A program made the position numbers and the translations under genes. Positions 8,614 through 16,980 of a stretch of 64,000 bases of DNA are shown here, in pieces (the first letter of the stretch is position 1; each line of letters opens with the position of its first letter). Where the stretch lies: NCBI GenBank assembly GCA_965218055.1, contig CBDCKA010000002.1, positions 124,001 to 188,000 on the forward strand, written 5' to 3'. The notes under the pieces were generated by a model, which was not told where the DNA came from, searched no databases, and saw only the letters and a program-made list of their open reading frames with translations. Source of the stretch: CBDBKE01 sp965218055 (GTDB taxonomy: Bacteria; Acidobacteriota; Terriglobia; JAJPHL01; JAPKYU01).

Positions 8614-9366
8614 TCATCGGCCCAGGCTCAGGCGCTGAGCCAGCACCGCAGGCAGGTCCGCGTCCAGCATCTTCTTTTGGGTGGCAGCGATGTCGTAGGG
8701 GACGCGCCAGTATTCCACCTGGCCAAGCTCGCCTTTGCGAGAGTAGATGACGAAGGCGGCTCGGTTATCCCCGTCACGCGGCTGGCCTACCGAGCCGGGA
8801 TTCAACAAGTACTGTTCCCGTTCTTCCAGATCCAGGATCCTGGAATCCACACCCATCTGGAAGCTCGGGTAGATCGCACGCGCTGCTCCACCATCCTGCC
8901 GCCGGAAGCCGCCCTGCATGTGGGTGTGGCCGAAAAAGCTCAGTTGGTGACCAAGGTGGGGGAACTCCGGCTGAGCATCCGCGAGCGTGAACAGGTATTC
9001 GTCCTCGTCCCGAATCGACCCGTGGACCATCTGGAAACCGTCCACTTCCATGGGTCCCGCTGGGAGGGCACGCAGATAGGCCAGGTTTTCCGCCGTGAGG
9101 CGTTGGCGGGTCCACAGGGCGGCAGTACGGGCCACCTGGTTGAAGTCTTCTGCCTCGGTCACGCCGCAACAGGCCTTGTCGTGGTTGCCGCGGATGACAG
9201 CCGCGACGTTGGCGCGCACCCAGTCCACCACCTCATTGGGGTCTGGACCATACCCGACCAGGTCGCCGCAGCAAACCACGCGATCGTAGCGGCTCTCGAC
9301 AGCCGAAAGCACAGCTTCCAGGCCCTCCAGGTTGGCGTGCAGGTCGCTTATAATCAGATACCGCAT
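8614..9366 (-). CDS. Calcineurin-like metallophosphoesterase (YfcE/MJ0936-like)
   Basis: 250 residues. The metal-binding motifs of the family are present in order: ISDLHANLEG (D-x-H), CGDLVGYGPDPNE (GD), IRGNHDKACC (GNHD), a conserved His in MVHGS, and FFGHTHMQGG (GHTH). Such proteins hydrolyse phosphodiesters or phosphomonoesters with two divalent metals in the cytoplasm. The substrate cannot be predicted. The first residues MRYLIISDLH make the ATG at 9366 firm. It lies upstream of nothing on its strand except intergenic DNA, and downstream of queA (107-base gap). Confidence 0.88.
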   Translation of the reverse strand: MRYLIISDLHANLEGLEAVLSAVESRYDRVVCCGDLVGYGPDPNEVVDWVRANVAAVIRGNHDKACCGVTEAEDFNQVARTAALWTRQRLTAENLAYLRALPAGPMEVDGFQMVHGSIRDEDEYLFTLADAQPEFPHLGHQLSFFGHTHMQGGFRRQDGGAARAIYPSFQMGVDSRILDLEEREQYLLNPGSVGQPRDGDNRAAFVIYSRKGELGQVEYWRVPYDIAATQKKMLDADLPAVLAQRLSLGR

Positions 9367-9473
9367 CGAAAAAGAGTTTCGCCTGCCAGCTTTCAGCCGG
9401 CACCGAGCACGATTATAAGCGAAGGGTGGCCTCGCTGGCCTCTGATAGCTGATCCCTAATCGATATCAGCTTC

Positions 9474-10550
9474 TTAGAGCACCAGCATCGAATCCCCGTA
9501 GGAATAAAAACGATAGCGTTCCTGAACCGCATGCTCGTAGGCGCCGAACACCGCCTCCTGTCCGGCAAAGGCGCAGGTTAGCATCAGCAGCGTGGAACGG
9601 GGCAGGTGAAAATTAGTCAGCAGCGCGCCCGTCAGCTGGAAGGTGAAGCCGGGGTAGATGAACAGCGCCGTTTCGCCTGTTCCAGGCGCAACTCTCCCCG
9701 ATTCGCCCGCGGCGTGTTCCAGGGTGCGGACTGTCGTGGTGCCTACCGCCACCACTCGGCGCCCTTCGTTCCGTGCCCGGTTGACGGCGGCTGCTGCTTC
9801 CGGCGGAATTTCGTAGCACTCCGAGTGCAGGCGATGTTGCTCGACCTGCTCGCCTCGGACCGGCTGAAACGTGCCCAGCCCTACGTGCAGAGTCAGCTCG
9901 GCGATCTCCACGCCGCGCCCCCGCAGGCGGTCCAACATCTGCTGGGTGAAGTGAAGCCCGGCGGTGGGCGCCGCGACCGATCCGGTCGAACGGGCGTAGA
10001 CTGTCTGGTAGCAGGCAGCGTCCCGCTGCTGGTCGTTGCGCCGGATATAGGGCGGCAGCGGCACGTGGCCCAGGCGCTCCAAGTGCTCCCCAAAGTCTCC
10101 AGTCCAGTGGAAACGCAGCGTGCGCTCGCCAAACGGCCCCCGTCCCACTACTTCCGCTTCCAGGTCCTCTCCAAAGCCGATACGTTCGCCGACTCCCACC
10201 TTGCGTCCGGGACGGACCAGGACTTCCCAGGTTTCCGAATCGAGCTGCTTGGTCAGCAACACCTCCACCTGCCGTGTCAGGAAGGTTCGCGAGGCTGGGT
10301 TGCGCGGGCTCACCGGTTGCGCGCGAACTCCAGCCCGTCTGCCGAACAGGCGTGCCCGGATCACCCGGCTGTTGTTCAGCACCAGAATATCGCCCGGTCT
10401 CAGCAGTTCTGGCAGTTCGGCAAAGGCGCGGTCGGAGAACTTTCCCGACGCCCGCTCCAGCACCAGCATGCGCGAAGCGCCACGCTCGGGTAGCGGCTCC
10501 TGGGCAATCAGTTCCGGCGGCAGGGTGTAGTCAAAGTCGGTGACGAGCAC
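9474..10550 (-). CDS. queA: tRNA preQ1(34) S-adenosylmethionine ribosyltransferase-isomerase
   Basis: About 358 residues, normal for QueA. Family landmarks: TDFDYTLPPELIAQEPLPERGASRM at the N-terminus in two blocks, LRPGDILVLNNSRVIRARL, GSVAAPTAGLHFT, LHVGLGTFQPV, GTTTVRTLEHAA, FIYPGFTFQ, TNFHLPRSTLLML. QueA moves the ribosyl part of SAM to preQ1 at the wobble base of GUN tRNAs to form epoxyqueuosine. GTG 10550 is preferred because family members start a few residues before DFDY; a TTG at 10604 in frame would add 18 residues. The other queuosine genes (tgt, queG) are not in the window. Confidence 0.95.
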   Translation of the reverse strand: MLVTDFDYTLPPELIAQEPLPERGASRMLVLERASGKFSDRAFAELPELLRPGDILVLNNSRVIRARLFGRRAGVRAQPVSPRNPASRTFLTRQVEVLLTKQLDSETWEVLVRPGRKVGVGERIGFGEDLEAEVVGRGPFGERTLRFHWTGDFGEHLERLGHVPLPPYIRRNDQQRDAACYQTVYARSTGSVAAPTAGLHFTQQMLDRLRGRGVEIAELTLHVGLGTFQPVRGEQVEQHRLHSECYEIPPEAAAAVNRARNEGRRVVAVGTTTVRTLEHAAGESGRVAPGTGETALFIYPGFTFQLTGALLTNFHLPRSTLLMLTCAFAGQEAVFGAYEHAVQERYRFYSYGDSMLVL

Positions 10551-10751
10551 ATCTGGAGGGGCGCTTTTGCCGGCCAGGGGAAGCGCGCTCTGAATAGGCA
10601 ACAAGCCCTGTCGCGCGATAGTCTATCACGCTGTCTGGCAGTGGAACCGATAGTGACCATCAGGTGCTGGGTGGTGGAGCAAGCCCTCTATTCGTCTATC
10701 CATAATGCTCTGGCAAAATGGCTTGTTCGTCGCTACCCGCTCGCACTAAAC

Positions 10752-10773
10752 GGTCAACGCGGTAGCGTTGACC
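10752..10773. repeat. 8-bp inverted repeat with 6-base loop
   Basis: GGTCAACG-CGGTAG-CGTTGACC is a perfect hairpin in the queA/methyltransferase spacer. It has no adjacent T-run; it could be an operator or a remnant of a mobile element. Related GTTGAC words recur nearby (about 10818 and 10850). Confidence 0.6.
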
Positions 10774-10972
10774 CTCAACCTGTGTCTCCACAGACCTTAA
10801 GGTCGTGACCTCAAAGTTGACGGTGCGCATTAACGGGAGTCCGAAGTTGACTGCCGAGACAGAACACATTACATGCTATTGAAATATTGGTATGGTCGTC
10901 ACCGATAGTTAGAACGTCACTGAAGAATTCTGTTCAACAACAGGGGGAGGGGTTCGGCCAAAGCGAGCCACG

Positions 10973-11021
10973 CTGCCACCCCAAGACCTGGCGATGTGAG
11001 CTTGACGCGATGGGGTGGCAG
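10973..11021. repeat. 11-bp inverted repeat upstream of the methyltransferase gene
   Basis: CTGCCACCCCA (10973-10983) and TGGGGTGGCAG (11011-11021) are exact complements with a 27-base loop, ending about 50 bases before the methyltransferase ATG. Could form a leader hairpin or mark an inserted DNA edge. Confidence 0.6.
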
Positions 11022-11072
11022 ATGTAGATTTTCCGGGAGGGGTCCCATATAAAGATCATATACAAGGGCGCA

Positions 11073-11819
11073 ATGATTTCATCTCTCAAGCGTTTGGTAA
11101 AGTCAGTTGCGAGGCCGGCCTTGGCTTTTACCGGATACGAGCTGAGAAGTTGCTCGAATCGGCAGGAACGCCCTTTCCAAAAGGATATCCTGGGAAGCTA
11201 CCCTCCGCACGGAAGCTGGAGGCGAGTCGGCCACAAGGAAAATCACTTCATTCACGACGACTACCAACACCGCCAGAGCTATCAATATTTCGATGATACT
11301 GACTTGAAGGACGAGTGGCAGCGCGAGATCTACCAGCTAGGCAGCGAGCTCTGCCGAAAAGACGGCCTTCCAAAAGTGTGCGATATCGGGTGCGGGTCGG
11401 GATATAAGCTCCTGAAATATTTTTCGCCTCTACGGACCTTAGGAATTGAAGTTTCGCCGACCTACGAGTGGCTCCTGAAACGATATCCGAACCGGTCCTG
11501 GATGAAATCCGACTTTCACGCCACACTCAGCGAGCCATATGACTTGGTCATTGCTGCAGATGTCATAGAGCACCTCTTGAATCCAGACGAGCTTCTGCGG
11601 TTCATCGGAAGGATCAGCTTTCGATACGCGATTTTGTCGACACCGGATCGGGACCTCCTTCCCATGGCGCACTATGGACCGCCTTCAAATCCCGCTCATA
11701 TTCGAGAGTGGAGCTTTGCTGAGTTCGAGGCCTACATCGCCGAGTACTTTCAGATTACCGAGCACTTCATTTCGAACTCCACACAGGCGACTCAAGCTGT
11801 GGTGTGCGGGAAGCGATAA
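11073..11819 (+). CDS. Class I SAM-dependent methyltransferase
   Basis: 248 residues. The SAM-binding glycine motif is clear (VCDIGCGSGYKLLKYF, about residue 97), followed by the acidic ribose-binding position (LGIEVSPTYEWLLKR) and motif IV/post region (DLVIAADVIEHLLNPDELL, about residue 155), as in Methyltransf_11/23 enzymes with an EH after the Asp. The C-terminal part (PSNPAHIREWSFAEFEAYI) resembles methyltransferases found in polysaccharide and surface glycan loci, but the substrate is unknown. AAGGGCGCA precedes the ATG at 11073. Codon use is visibly more AT-rich than in neighbouring genes, which together with the gene-poor surroundings suggests acquisition by transfer. Confidence 0.82.
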   Translation: MISSLKRLVKSVARPALAFTGYELRSCSNRQERPFQKDILGSYPPHGSWRRVGHKENHFIHDDYQHRQSYQYFDDTDLKDEWQREIYQLGSELCRKDGLPKVCDIGCGSGYKLLKYFSPLRTLGIEVSPTYEWLLKRYPNRSWMKSDFHATLSEPYDLVIAADVIEHLLNPDELLRFIGRISFRYAILSTPDRDLLPMAHYGPPSNPAHIREWSFAEFEAYIAEYFQITEHFISNSTQATQAVVCGKR

Positions 11820-12048
11820 TGACGGGAGGGTCCGGACACCGCATCGGCCTCGGGTCAGTCAGCGCGTGAGACTGGCATCCCACCTGTATTGGCCTAAGAG
11901 CAGGCCCCCGGGGACCTCAGCCAAGTCAACCGGTGATGGTTCCGTTCTGGCAGCCACGGCGGAAGCCAGATCATCCCTTCTGATTACCAGGCTAATACCA
12001 CGCAAGCCCCTTCGCCGTCCGGTGTCAAAAGTGAACAGGTGATTCCGC

Positions 12049-12477
12049 TCACGGGCTGTCTTCGACTACGTAAATAGTCACGTGTAACACTTGAGGGATG
12101 ATCTTATTGAAACCGGGTCTTTTCTCTACGAAAACGAAAATGGTCCCAACGTGTAGCCCGGGCCTCATGTCTTGGCGAACATCAATGCGGTACTTTATCT
12201 TGGAAACTTTGTTCGCCTCGAAGTCCCCAAGAGGAGCATAGTGGCCCGTGTGTCCAAAAAAAGGAAGCATCGAGCCAGTAGTAGCCAAGTACGCGTCCTC
12301 TATGGCAACATCACTGATAAAACGCGCCTCGAACTCGAAGGTTTCGCCCTGTAAGACAACCCATGTGTGCCCGCCGCTGAGCCAGTGAATAGGAGGACGG
12401 TCTGCCACGGCAGAAGCCGAGCTCATGCATATCACCAGAAGACTCAGAAAGACCCGTTTTACATTGACCTTTGGCAT
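12049..12477 (-). CDS. Small exported protein of unknown function
   Basis: 142 residues with a classic signal peptide (KR, hydrophobic VFLSLLVICMSSASA, cleavage after AVA). The mature part of about 118 residues alternates polar and hydrophobic residues (FEFEARFISDV, KYRIDVRQDMRPGLHVGTIFVFVEK, VLHVTIYVVED), suggesting a single beta-sandwich domain. An excellent ribosome-binding site (AAGGAGGAAGC) precedes the ATG, so translation is well supported. I do not recognise a family. A beta-sandwich followed by the word IFVFVEKRPG resembles the small PmoB/AmoB-like periplasmic fold, but this is only an impression and should not be taken as an assignment. Neighbours give no functional hint. Confidence 0.7.
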   Translation of the reverse strand: MPKVNVKRVFLSLLVICMSSASAVADRPPIHWLSGGHTWVVLQGETFEFEARFISDVAIEDAYLATTGSMLPFFGHTGHYAPLGDFEANKVSKIKYRIDVRQDMRPGLHVGTIFVFVEKRPGFNKIIPQVLHVTIYVVEDSP

Positions 12478-12839
12478 GGTTTTTGCTTCCTCCTTAAGCT
12501 GACGCTTTTTGCATCTAAGACAAACACAGCACGCAGAAGCTTCGTCCGAAAAAACAAGCGTCTTAGGCTGAGCTTGCCGAGTTCTCCGGTGACCCGACAG
12601 CTAACTGTAACGAAGCCGGCGCGATTCCTATCTGGGCCATGAAACGCGGAGACTGGCGGGGGTGTCTCTCTCCCTGGATTTCAGCCGGCATATTCATCCC
12701 CCTCCAAGTTCACTATCGGTCATTGGCTAGGACCACTTTAGGTTGCGGCCTGTTCTAGTCCGTCGAAAGAACTCTCACGGCGGCAAGCGGGCGTTTCGGC
12801 TGGCTGACAATGAAATCGGCCGTAACGCTAAGGGTGCCG

Positions 12840-13049
12840 TTATTCCGCGATCCCGCTTTCGCGCCAAGATGGTATTCTCGAGCTATGCTTTCGAGGTGAT
12901 CCCTTTCTGCTCCAAAACGTGGACGCATTGGTCAACTGAACCAAACCTTGCACAATGCCGTCATAGGTTGGGCCTTCGAGCGCACCCAAAGACTCTACCG
13001 AAAGGCGCCGGAGCAGCTTCTCCAAGAGGGCGCGGCTTTGGTCGTTCAC
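12840..13049 (-). pseudogene. Possible short gene or frameshifted remnant
   Basis: From a GTG at 13049 the frame reads NDQSRALLEKLLRRLSVESL and continues as an amphipathic helix to about LVQLT. After that point protein-like sequence continues in a neighbouring frame (CVHVLEQKGITSKA, then TAG), while the original frame turns into Ser/Arg-rich noise. This looks like one frameshift in a protein of about 55 residues. No family is recognised, and chance cannot be excluded. Confidence 0.22.
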
Positions 13050-13140
13050 GGAGATGGCCCTCTACCACTAGTAGGGGGCAACTCCATAAAGCAGGAGATA
13101 TTTTGGCCGTAAGTGTTTGAACGTTAAGCTTAAAAATATA

Positions 13141-13169
13141 CTGACAGCAATATACTAAGAAGATATTAT
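13141..13169 (+). promoter_or_regulatory. Predicted sigma-70-type promoter for clpB
   Basis: CTGACA (13141-13146), a 17-base spacer and TATTAT (13164-13169) lie in a locally AT-rich patch in otherwise GC-rich DNA. This would give a leader of about 175 bases before clpB. No sigma-32-like sequence was recognised. Confidence 0.45.
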
Positions 13170-13300
13170 ATTGATGAACTAAGATTATGGGGCGGTCAAC
13201 CATGCCTACTCTACGTTGGGAAACCATTCCCCGACTTTGGAACCCTGCGGGACTCCATGAATCGGATGTTTGGTAACTGACCGGTAGGGAATGGATCTGA

Positions 13301-13333
13301 CCGGCTCGCTGGTCCCCAGCGACAGCGAGCCGG
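13301..13333 (+). promoter_or_regulatory. 11-bp inverted repeat in the clpB leader
   Basis: CCGGCTCGCTG and CAGCGAGCCGG are perfect complements around an 11-base loop and end about 6 bases before the GGAGGG ribosome-binding site of clpB. The geometry resembles heat-shock operators such as CIRCE (9-bp arms, 9-base loop), but the arm sequence is different. It may be an operator in DNA or a stem-loop in the mRNA that limits ribosome access. Confidence 0.55.
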
Positions 13334-13351
13334 CCCCGGAGGGAGAGATTC

Positions 13352-16003
13352 ATGATTCGCATGGACCGCTTTACGCTCAAGGCACAGGAGGCCATCGAAC
13401 AAGCACAACGGGTGGCTCAGAAGCATGACCACCAGCAACTGTTGCCCTTGCACCTGCTAGCGGCGTTGGTCGCTCAGCCGGACGGCGTGGTGCAGCCGGT
13501 GCTGGGGAAGCTGGGCGCTTCGCTGGACACGGTACTGATGGATGCCGAGCGGGCCATGAAGGCCATTCCTCAGGTGACCGGCGCCGGTGGTCAGCTCTTG
13601 CTGTCTCCGCAACTGGCCCAAATCTTCCAGGCCGCCGAGAAGGAGGCCGAGCGGTTTAAGGATGAGTACATCTCCACCGAACACCTGTTGCTGGCCATCG
13701 CCGACCTGAAGGGCGACCCGGCCCAGATGGCGCTGGAGGCCAGCGGGGCCCACCACGAGGCAATCCTGAAGGCACTGGCTGCCATCCGCGGCACCCAGCG
13801 AGTGACTTCCCCGACCCCGGAAAGCACCTACCAGGCGCTGGAACGCTACGCGCGAGACCTGACCGAGCTGGCCCGCAAAGGCCAGCTCGACCCGGTGATC
13901 GGCCGCAACGAGGAGATCCGCCGTGTCATTCAGGTGCTTTCCCGGCGCACGAAGAACAACCCGGTACTGATCGGCGAGCCGGGGGTGGGCAAAACGGCCA
14001 TCGCCGAGGGCCTGGCGCAACGCATCGTTTCAGGCGATGTCCCAGAGTCGCTGAAGTCCAAGCGGCTGGTCGCGCTGGATCTGTCCGCCCTGGTGGCCGG
14101 CGCCAAGTTCCGCGGGGAATTCGAGGAACGACTGAAGGCCGTGCTGAAGGAAATTCACGATTCGCAAGGGCAGGTGGTGCTGTTCATTGACGAGCTGCAC
14201 ACCCTGGTCGGGGCCGGGGCGGCCGAGGGCGCCATTGACGCCTCCAACATGCTGAAGCCGGCGCTGGCCCGCGGCGAGCTGCGCGCCATCGGCGCCACCA
14301 CTCTGAACGAGTACAAGAAGAACGTGGAGAAGGACCCGGCGCTGGAGCGCCGCTTCCAGGTGGTGTACGTGGGCGAGCCCACGGTCGAAGACGCCATTGC
14401 CATCCTGCGCGGCCTGAAGGAGCGCTACGAGACCCACCACCGGGTGCGCATCAAGGACAGCTCCATTGTGGCTGCTGCCACGCTGTCACACCGCTACATT
14501 TCCGACCGTTTCCTGCCCGACAAGGCGATTGACCTAGTGGACGAAGCGGCCGCCGCCTTGAAGATGCAGATTGACACCATGCCGGTGGAGATTGACCAGA
14601 TCCAGCGCCGCGCCACCCAACTGGAGATCGAGCGCCAGGCCCTGCTGAAGGAGAAGGACTCAGCCTCGCGCGAGCGGCTACGGCACCTGGAAGGGGAGCT
14701 CGAGCGGCTGCGCGGCGAAGCCGGCCCGCTGCGCCAGCGCTGGGAGCAGGAGAAGCAGCTGATCGGCCGCGTTGGCGAGCTGATGGGCCAGATTGAGCAG
14801 CTGAAGCTGGAACAGGAGCAGGCCACCCGCCAGGGTGACCTGACCCGCGCCGCCGAGATTCGTTACGGCCAGCTGGTGGCCCTGGATGGCGAGCTGGGCG
14901 AAGCCCAGCTCGCCATCGAGCAGCAACAGGCTTCCCGCATGGTCAAGGACGAGGTGGACGAGGAGGACATTGCCCGCATCGTGGCCAAGTGGACGGGCAT
15001 TCCCGTCTCCCGCATGCTGGAAGGCGAGATTCAGAAGCTGGTGCACATGGAAGAGCGCTTGCGCCTGCGGGTGGTCGGGCAGGAGGAAGCGCTGGCTAAG
15101 GTGGCCAACGCCGTCCGCCGCAGCCGCGCCGGCCTGGCCGACCCGCGCAAGCCGATCGGCTCATTCATCTTCCTGGGGCCGACCGGGGTGGGTAAAACGG
15201 AGCTGGCACGCGCCCTGGCTGAATTCATGTTCGATGACGAGCGTGCCATGGTCCGCCTGGACATGAGCGAGTACATGGAGAAGCATTCTGTAGCCCGCAT
15301 GATCGGCGCCCCGCCCGGCTACGTCGGCTACGAGGAGGGCGGGCAGTTAACCGAGCACGTGCGCCGGCGCCCTTATTCGGTGCTGCTTTTCGATGAGGTG
15401 GAGAAGGCGCACCCGGACGTCTTCAACGCCCTGCTGCAAATCCTGGACGACGGCCGGCTCACCGACGGCAAGGGGCGCACCGTGCACTTCAACAATGCGG
15501 TCGTGGTCATGACCAGCAACGTCGGCTCCAGCCATATCCGCGACGCGCACATCGGCTTCCAGGCGACCGACGGGCGCCGCGAGGCCGCCGAAGCAGAGTT
15601 GAGAAAGCGCATTCAGGAGGCCCTGCACGCGACCTTCCGGCCGGAGTTTCTGAACCGCATTGACGAGTTGATTACCTTCCGCACGCTGAGCGAAGGGGAG
15701 ATTGTCAAGATCATCGAGATTCAGCTCGTCGGCCTGCGCAAGATGCTGGCCGAGCTCAAGGTCGAGCTGGAGCTGAGCGAGGCAGCCAAGCGCGTACTGC
15801 TCCAGCAGGGCTACGACCCGCAGTACGGCGCCCGCCCGTTGCGCCGGACCATCCAGCGCCTGATCCAAGATCCACTGGCGATAAAGCTGCTGGAAGGCGA
15901 GGTGGTGGCCGGCGGCCGCGTCCGCGTGGACGCCGACGGGGCCGGGGCGCTCGTTTTCGAGCGCCAGCCGGTCCCGCAGCCCGCCGAGGCTCCTGCGGTA
16001 TAA
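13352..16003 (+). CDS. clpB: ATP-dependent disaggregase chaperone ClpB
   Basis: 883 residues. N-terminal Clp repeat domain (residues 1-150), first AAA+ module with Walker A GEPGVGKT near residue 210 and Walker B VVLFIDELHTL, a coiled-coil middle domain rich in Glu/Arg/Gln (about 400-530) that is diagnostic of ClpB rather than ClpA/C, and a second AAA+ module with GPTGVGKTE near residue 610 and VLLFDEVEKAHPDVFN. ClpB forms hexamers that pull aggregated proteins apart together with DnaK. GGAGGG lies 7-12 bases before the ATG; a second ATG three codons in (MDRFTLKAQEA) is the common family start. htpX follows 21 bases downstream, making a probable proteostasis operon. Confidence 0.96.
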   Translation: MIRMDRFTLKAQEAIEQAQRVAQKHDHQQLLPLHLLAALVAQPDGVVQPVLGKLGASLDTVLMDAERAMKAIPQVTGAGGQLLLSPQLAQIFQAAEKEAERFKDEYISTEHLLLAIADLKGDPAQMALEASGAHHEAILKALAAIRGTQRVTSPTPESTYQALERYARDLTELARKGQLDPVIGRNEEIRRVIQVLSRRTKNNPVLIGEPGVGKTAIAEGLAQRIVSGDVPESLKSKRLVALDLSALVAGAKFRGEFEERLKAVLKEIHDSQGQVVLFIDELHTLVGAGAAEGAIDASNMLKPALARGELRAIGATTLNEYKKNVEKDPALERRFQVVYVGEPTVEDAIAILRGLKERYETHHRVRIKDSSIVAAATLSHRYISDRFLPDKAIDLVDEAAAALKMQIDTMPVEIDQIQRRATQLEIERQALLKEKDSASRERLRHLEGELERLRGEAGPLRQRWEQEKQLIGRVGELMGQIEQLKLEQEQATRQGDLTRAAEIRYGQLVALDGELGEAQLAIEQQQASRMVKDEVDEEDIARIVAKWTGIPVSRMLEGEIQKLVHMEERLRLRVVGQEEALAKVANAVRRSRAGLADPRKPIGSFIFLGPTGVGKTELARALAEFMFDDERAMVRLDMSEYMEKHSVARMIGAPPGYVGYEEGGQLTEHVRRRPYSVLLFDEVEKAHPDVFNALLQILDDGRLTDGKGRTVHFNNAVVVMTSNVGSSHIRDAHIGFQATDGRREAAEAELRKRIQEALHATFRPEFLNRIDELITFRTLSEGEIVKIIEIQLVGLRKMLAELKVELELSEAAKRVLLQQGYDPQYGARPLRRTIQRLIQDPLAIKLLEGEVVAGGRVRVDADGAGALVFERQPVPQPAEAPAV

Positions 16004-16024
16004 TTTAGAAGGGAAGATACGGCA

Positions 16025-16876
16025 ATGAACACGTTTAAGACTGCGTTCCTGCTGACAGCTCTGACCCTGCTGTTCCTGGGCATTGGCCGAGCGATCGGCG
16101 GCGAACAGGGCATGGTCATGGCCCTGTTCTTTGCCGGCGCGATGAACTTTGCTTCTTATTACTGGTCGGACAAGATCGTGCTGGCCATGTACCGTGCAAA
16201 GGAAATCACCCCGGACTCCGCCCCGCAGGTTTACCGGCGGTTGCATCCCATGCTGGAGCGGCTGACAGCGCGCGGTAACATGCCGATGCCGCGCCTTTAC
16301 CTGATCCCCAACGAGACGCCCAACGCCTTCGCCACCGGGCGCAACCCCCAGCACGCGGCGGTGGCTGTGACCGCCGGCATCCTGCGGCTGCTGAATGATT
16401 CGGAGCTGGAAGGCGTGGTCGCCCACGAATTGGGGCATGTGCTGAACCGCGACATCCTCATTGCCTCCGTAGCGGCCATGATCGCCGGCGCCATCAGCTA
16501 TCTGGCGTTTATCGGCCGCTGGGCGATGATCTTCGGCGGCTACGGCCGCGGCAGCAACGGCAGAGGCGGCGGGCTGGAAGCATTGGTCATGCTGATTGTG
16601 GCGCCCATCGCTGCCCTGCTGATCCAGATGGCGATCTCGCGCTCGCGCGAGTACGGCGCCGATGCCAAGGCTGCGGAGCTGACCGGGAACCCCTACGGAC
16701 TGGTAGGCGCGCTGGAGAAGCTGGAGGCCTTGAACAAGCGCATGCCCATGAAGGCCTCGCCGGCCACCGCGCACCTGTTTATCGTCAAGCCGTTCTCCGG
16801 CGGCGGCGTGTCGGCGCTGTTCAGCACCCACCCGCCCATGGAGAAGCGCATCGCCCGCCTCCTGGGCCGCGTTTAA
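16025..16876 (+). CDS. htpX: Membrane M48 zinc protease HtpX
   Basis: 283 residues, usual for HtpX. Two N-terminal membrane helices (TAFLLTALTLLFLGIG, ALFFAGAMNFASYYW), the zinc motif VVAHELGHVLNRD near residue 132, two further membrane helices and the third zinc ligand region SREYGADAKAAEL. HtpX degrades misfolded inner-membrane proteins with its active site facing the cytoplasm. It is directly downstream of clpB (21 bases), suggesting joint heat or stress control. The gene converges with ilvD across a long palindromic repeat. Confidence 0.95.
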   Translation: MNTFKTAFLLTALTLLFLGIGRAIGGEQGMVMALFFAGAMNFASYYWSDKIVLAMYRAKEITPDSAPQVYRRLHPMLERLTARGNMPMPRLYLIPNETPNAFATGRNPQHAAVAVTAGILRLLNDSELEGVVAHELGHVLNRDILIASVAAMIAGAISYLAFIGRWAMIFGGYGRGSNGRGGGLEALVMLIVAPIAALLIQMAISRSREYGADAKAAELTGNPYGLVGALEKLEALNKRMPMKASPATAHLFIVKPFSGGGVSALFSTHPPMEKRIARLLGRV

Positions 16877-16977
16877 AAGACAACACAAAGACTCGAAGGC
16901 ACAAAAGGGCACAAAGAAACAATCTTTGTGCCTTTGGTTTGTGATCTTCGTGTCTTAGTGACTTCGTGTTGTCTTTT
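16875..16977. terminator. Long palindromic repeat acting as likely bidirectional terminator
   Basis: Outer arms AAAAGACAACAC (16875-16886) and GTGTTGTCTTTT (16966-16977) are perfect 12-bp complements; inside, GGCACAAAG (16908-16916) pairs with CTTTGTGCC (16924-16932). Each outer arm would give a T-rich end in its direction of transcription, which fits its place between the convergent htpX and ilvD genes. The repeated words CACAAAGACTCGAAGGCAC and CTTCGTGTCTT are typical of dispersed intergenic palindromes, so it may also be a repeat family member. Confidence 0.7.
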
Positions 16978-16980
16978 ACA

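Larger units (their letters stand above)
10551..11072. other. Intergenic region with two inverted repeats
   Basis: 522 bases of less GC-rich sequence between queA and the methyltransferase, divergently arranged. No open frame with coding character was seen. It holds two separate perfect inverted repeats (10752-10773 and 10973-11021, listed on their own). Confidence 0.5.
12478..13351. other. Long intergenic region upstream of clpB
   Basis: 874 bases. Contents seen: a possible short gene remnant on the minus strand (12840-13049), an AT-rich patch with a good sigma-70-type promoter (13141-13169) and a perfect 11-bp inverted repeat just before the clpB ribosome-binding site (13301-13333). Nothing is recognised in 12490-12840. 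Confidence 0.5.

Noticed and set aside
13301..13333. CIRCE operator of HrcA before clpB
   Set aside because: Arms do not match TTAGCACTC/GAGTGCTAA; only the general geometry is similar.
12961..13395. 144-codon minus-strand frame covering the clpB leader
   Set aside because: Overlaps the clpB promoter, hairpin and start and has no protein-like conservation.
15347..16912. 521-codon open frame opposite clpB and htpX
   Set aside because: Spans two certain genes on the other strand and has shadow-like composition.
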